A DNA stretch of 6,788 nt from positions 1 through 6,788 of the forward strand of contig CAMQVM010000084.1 of the NCBI GenBank assembly GCA_947038135.1. Direction: 5' to 3'. The notes below the pieces were generated by a model. That model was not told where the DNA came from, searched no databases, and saw only the letters and a program-made list of their open reading frames with translations. The translations under genes were made by a program, and so were the position numbers. Positions 6,315-6,788 of the stretch are shown piece after piece (position 1 is the first letter of the stretch; each line of letters opens with the position of its first letter). Origin of the DNA: an uncultured Rikenellaceae bacterium (GTDB lineage Bacteria; Bacteroidota; Bacteroidia; Bacteroidales; Rikenellaceae).

Positions 6315-6788
6315 TGGATATAAAGGAGTTGTTAGCACAAAATAATAGAAGAAAAAAAGAGCGTCAAGTAGAGTATAATCCCCATACAGGGGTAGGTTCT
6401 CCAATAGAGCGAATAAAGATAGTGTTAACTCCAAAAGAGCATTTTTTGATACCTTGCCACATGGGGCGGTTAGAGTTTGTTGCAGCTATTATAGCGTGTG
6501 GGTCATTAAAAAAATATGCCTCTAAAAACAGGCTGAAATATAGCGAGGTGCTTAATACACTGCTACATTTACGCCTATGCTATGATTTTGAGTTTTGGGC
6601 AGCCTCATGTGCCCATATTCAAGATAAGCAGAGTAAAAAAATTGTACCTTTTGTAATGCGAAAGGCGCAGCTAAAGCTCTATAAAGTGATAGTGACACAG
6701 CTGTTTGATAACCTACCTGTTAGAATCATACTTTTAAAGGCACGTCAATGGGGAGGGTCTACTTTTGTGCAGATATTTATGGCGTGGA
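6314..6788 (+). CDS. Phage terminase large subunit, N-terminal part (runs off window)
   Basis: The ATG at 6314 shares its first base with the stop of the preceding gene, and the frame is open for 158 codons to the window edge. The large terminase is the ATPase and nuclease that translocates DNA into the capsid through the portal and cuts it. Visible here are a basic N-terminal region, a helical segment around 50-110 containing DFEFWAASCAHIQDK, then PFVMRKAQLKLYK, and at 142-150 the ATP-binding motif KARQWGGST followed by FVQIFMAW. That pattern is typical of terminase ATPase domains; an adenine-contacting Gln such as that in RKAQ is usual just upstream. The usual GK lysine of the P-loop is Gly148, and K142 at the front of the motif would serve instead, as proposed for lambda gpA. 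Walker B, the coupling motif and the nuclease domain lie outside the window. Confidence 0.9.
   Translation, partial: MDIKELLAQNNRRKKERQVEYNPHTGVGSPIERIKIVLTPKEHFLIPCHMGRLEFVAAIIACGSLKKYASKNRLKYSEVLNTLLHLRLCYDFEFWAASCAHIQDKQSKKIVPFVMRKAQLKLYKVIVTQLFDNLPVRIILLKARQWGGSTFVQIFMAW

Noticed and set aside
6322..6328. Shine-Dalgarno-like AAAGGAG just inside the terminase gene
   Set aside because: No ATG or GTG follows at a suitable distance, and the overlapping TAATG start explains initiation.
6216..6434. 72-codon minus-strand frame
   Set aside because: It spans the overlap of the HTH and terminase genes on the other strand and has no start signal.
1..6788. CRISPR array, tRNA, insertion sequence, retroelement or defence system
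   Set aside because: No regularly spaced repeats, cloverleaf, terminal inverted repeats, transposase or reverse transcriptase motifs were seen.

Overview
The window reads as part of the virion structural and DNA-packaging module of a tailed bacteriophage, or an integrated prophage, of a Bacteroidetes host, probably with a short-tailed P22/T7-like design. The host call is an inference. It rests on AT-rich DNA, starts without Shine-Dalgarno sequences but with A/T-rich leaders, promoter boxes of the Bacteroidetes type (TAnnTTTG), and proteins that resemble, from memory only, structural proteins of Bacteroides/Prevotella phages. No integrase, lysogeny, tRNA or host gene is visible, so phage and prophage cannot be told apart.

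Layout. Two gene blocks diverge from a control region at about 2340-2529. To the left, on the minus strand, a small charged helical protein (2339-2064) is followed after 11 bp by a large beta-rich structural protein (2052 to beyond base 1, at least 684 residues). That protein is probably the tail nozzle or stabilisation component. To the right, on the plus strand, five tightly packed genes run to the end of the window. They are a small glycine-rich helical virion protein (2530-3051), a coiled-coil helical virion protein (about 3116-3958), the portal (3968-5986), a small helix-turn-helix protein that may be the small terminase (5988-6314), and the N-terminal third or so of the large terminase (6314 to beyond 6788). 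Spacing drops from 9 bp to 1 bp to a 1-bp TAATG stop/start overlap, so the last three genes are probably co-transcribed and translationally coupled.

How they fit together. The large terminase is the ATP-driven packaging motor that docks on the portal ring. The small HTH protein would select the DNA. The two helical proteins upstream of the portal are candidates for internal or ejection proteins that ride near the portal. The minus-strand large protein would belong to the tail below the portal. No major capsid or scaffold gene is in view.

Most worth a second look: a probable one-base frameshift at 3105-3108 that separates the natural ATG (3079) of the coiled-coil protein from the rest of its frame; the paired promoters and repeats in the divergent region; an almost G-free leader on the minus transcript; and a Walker A motif in the terminase that lacks the usual GK lysine. 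I see no evidence for a wholly new system. The content is a recognisable but poorly characterised phage structural module.
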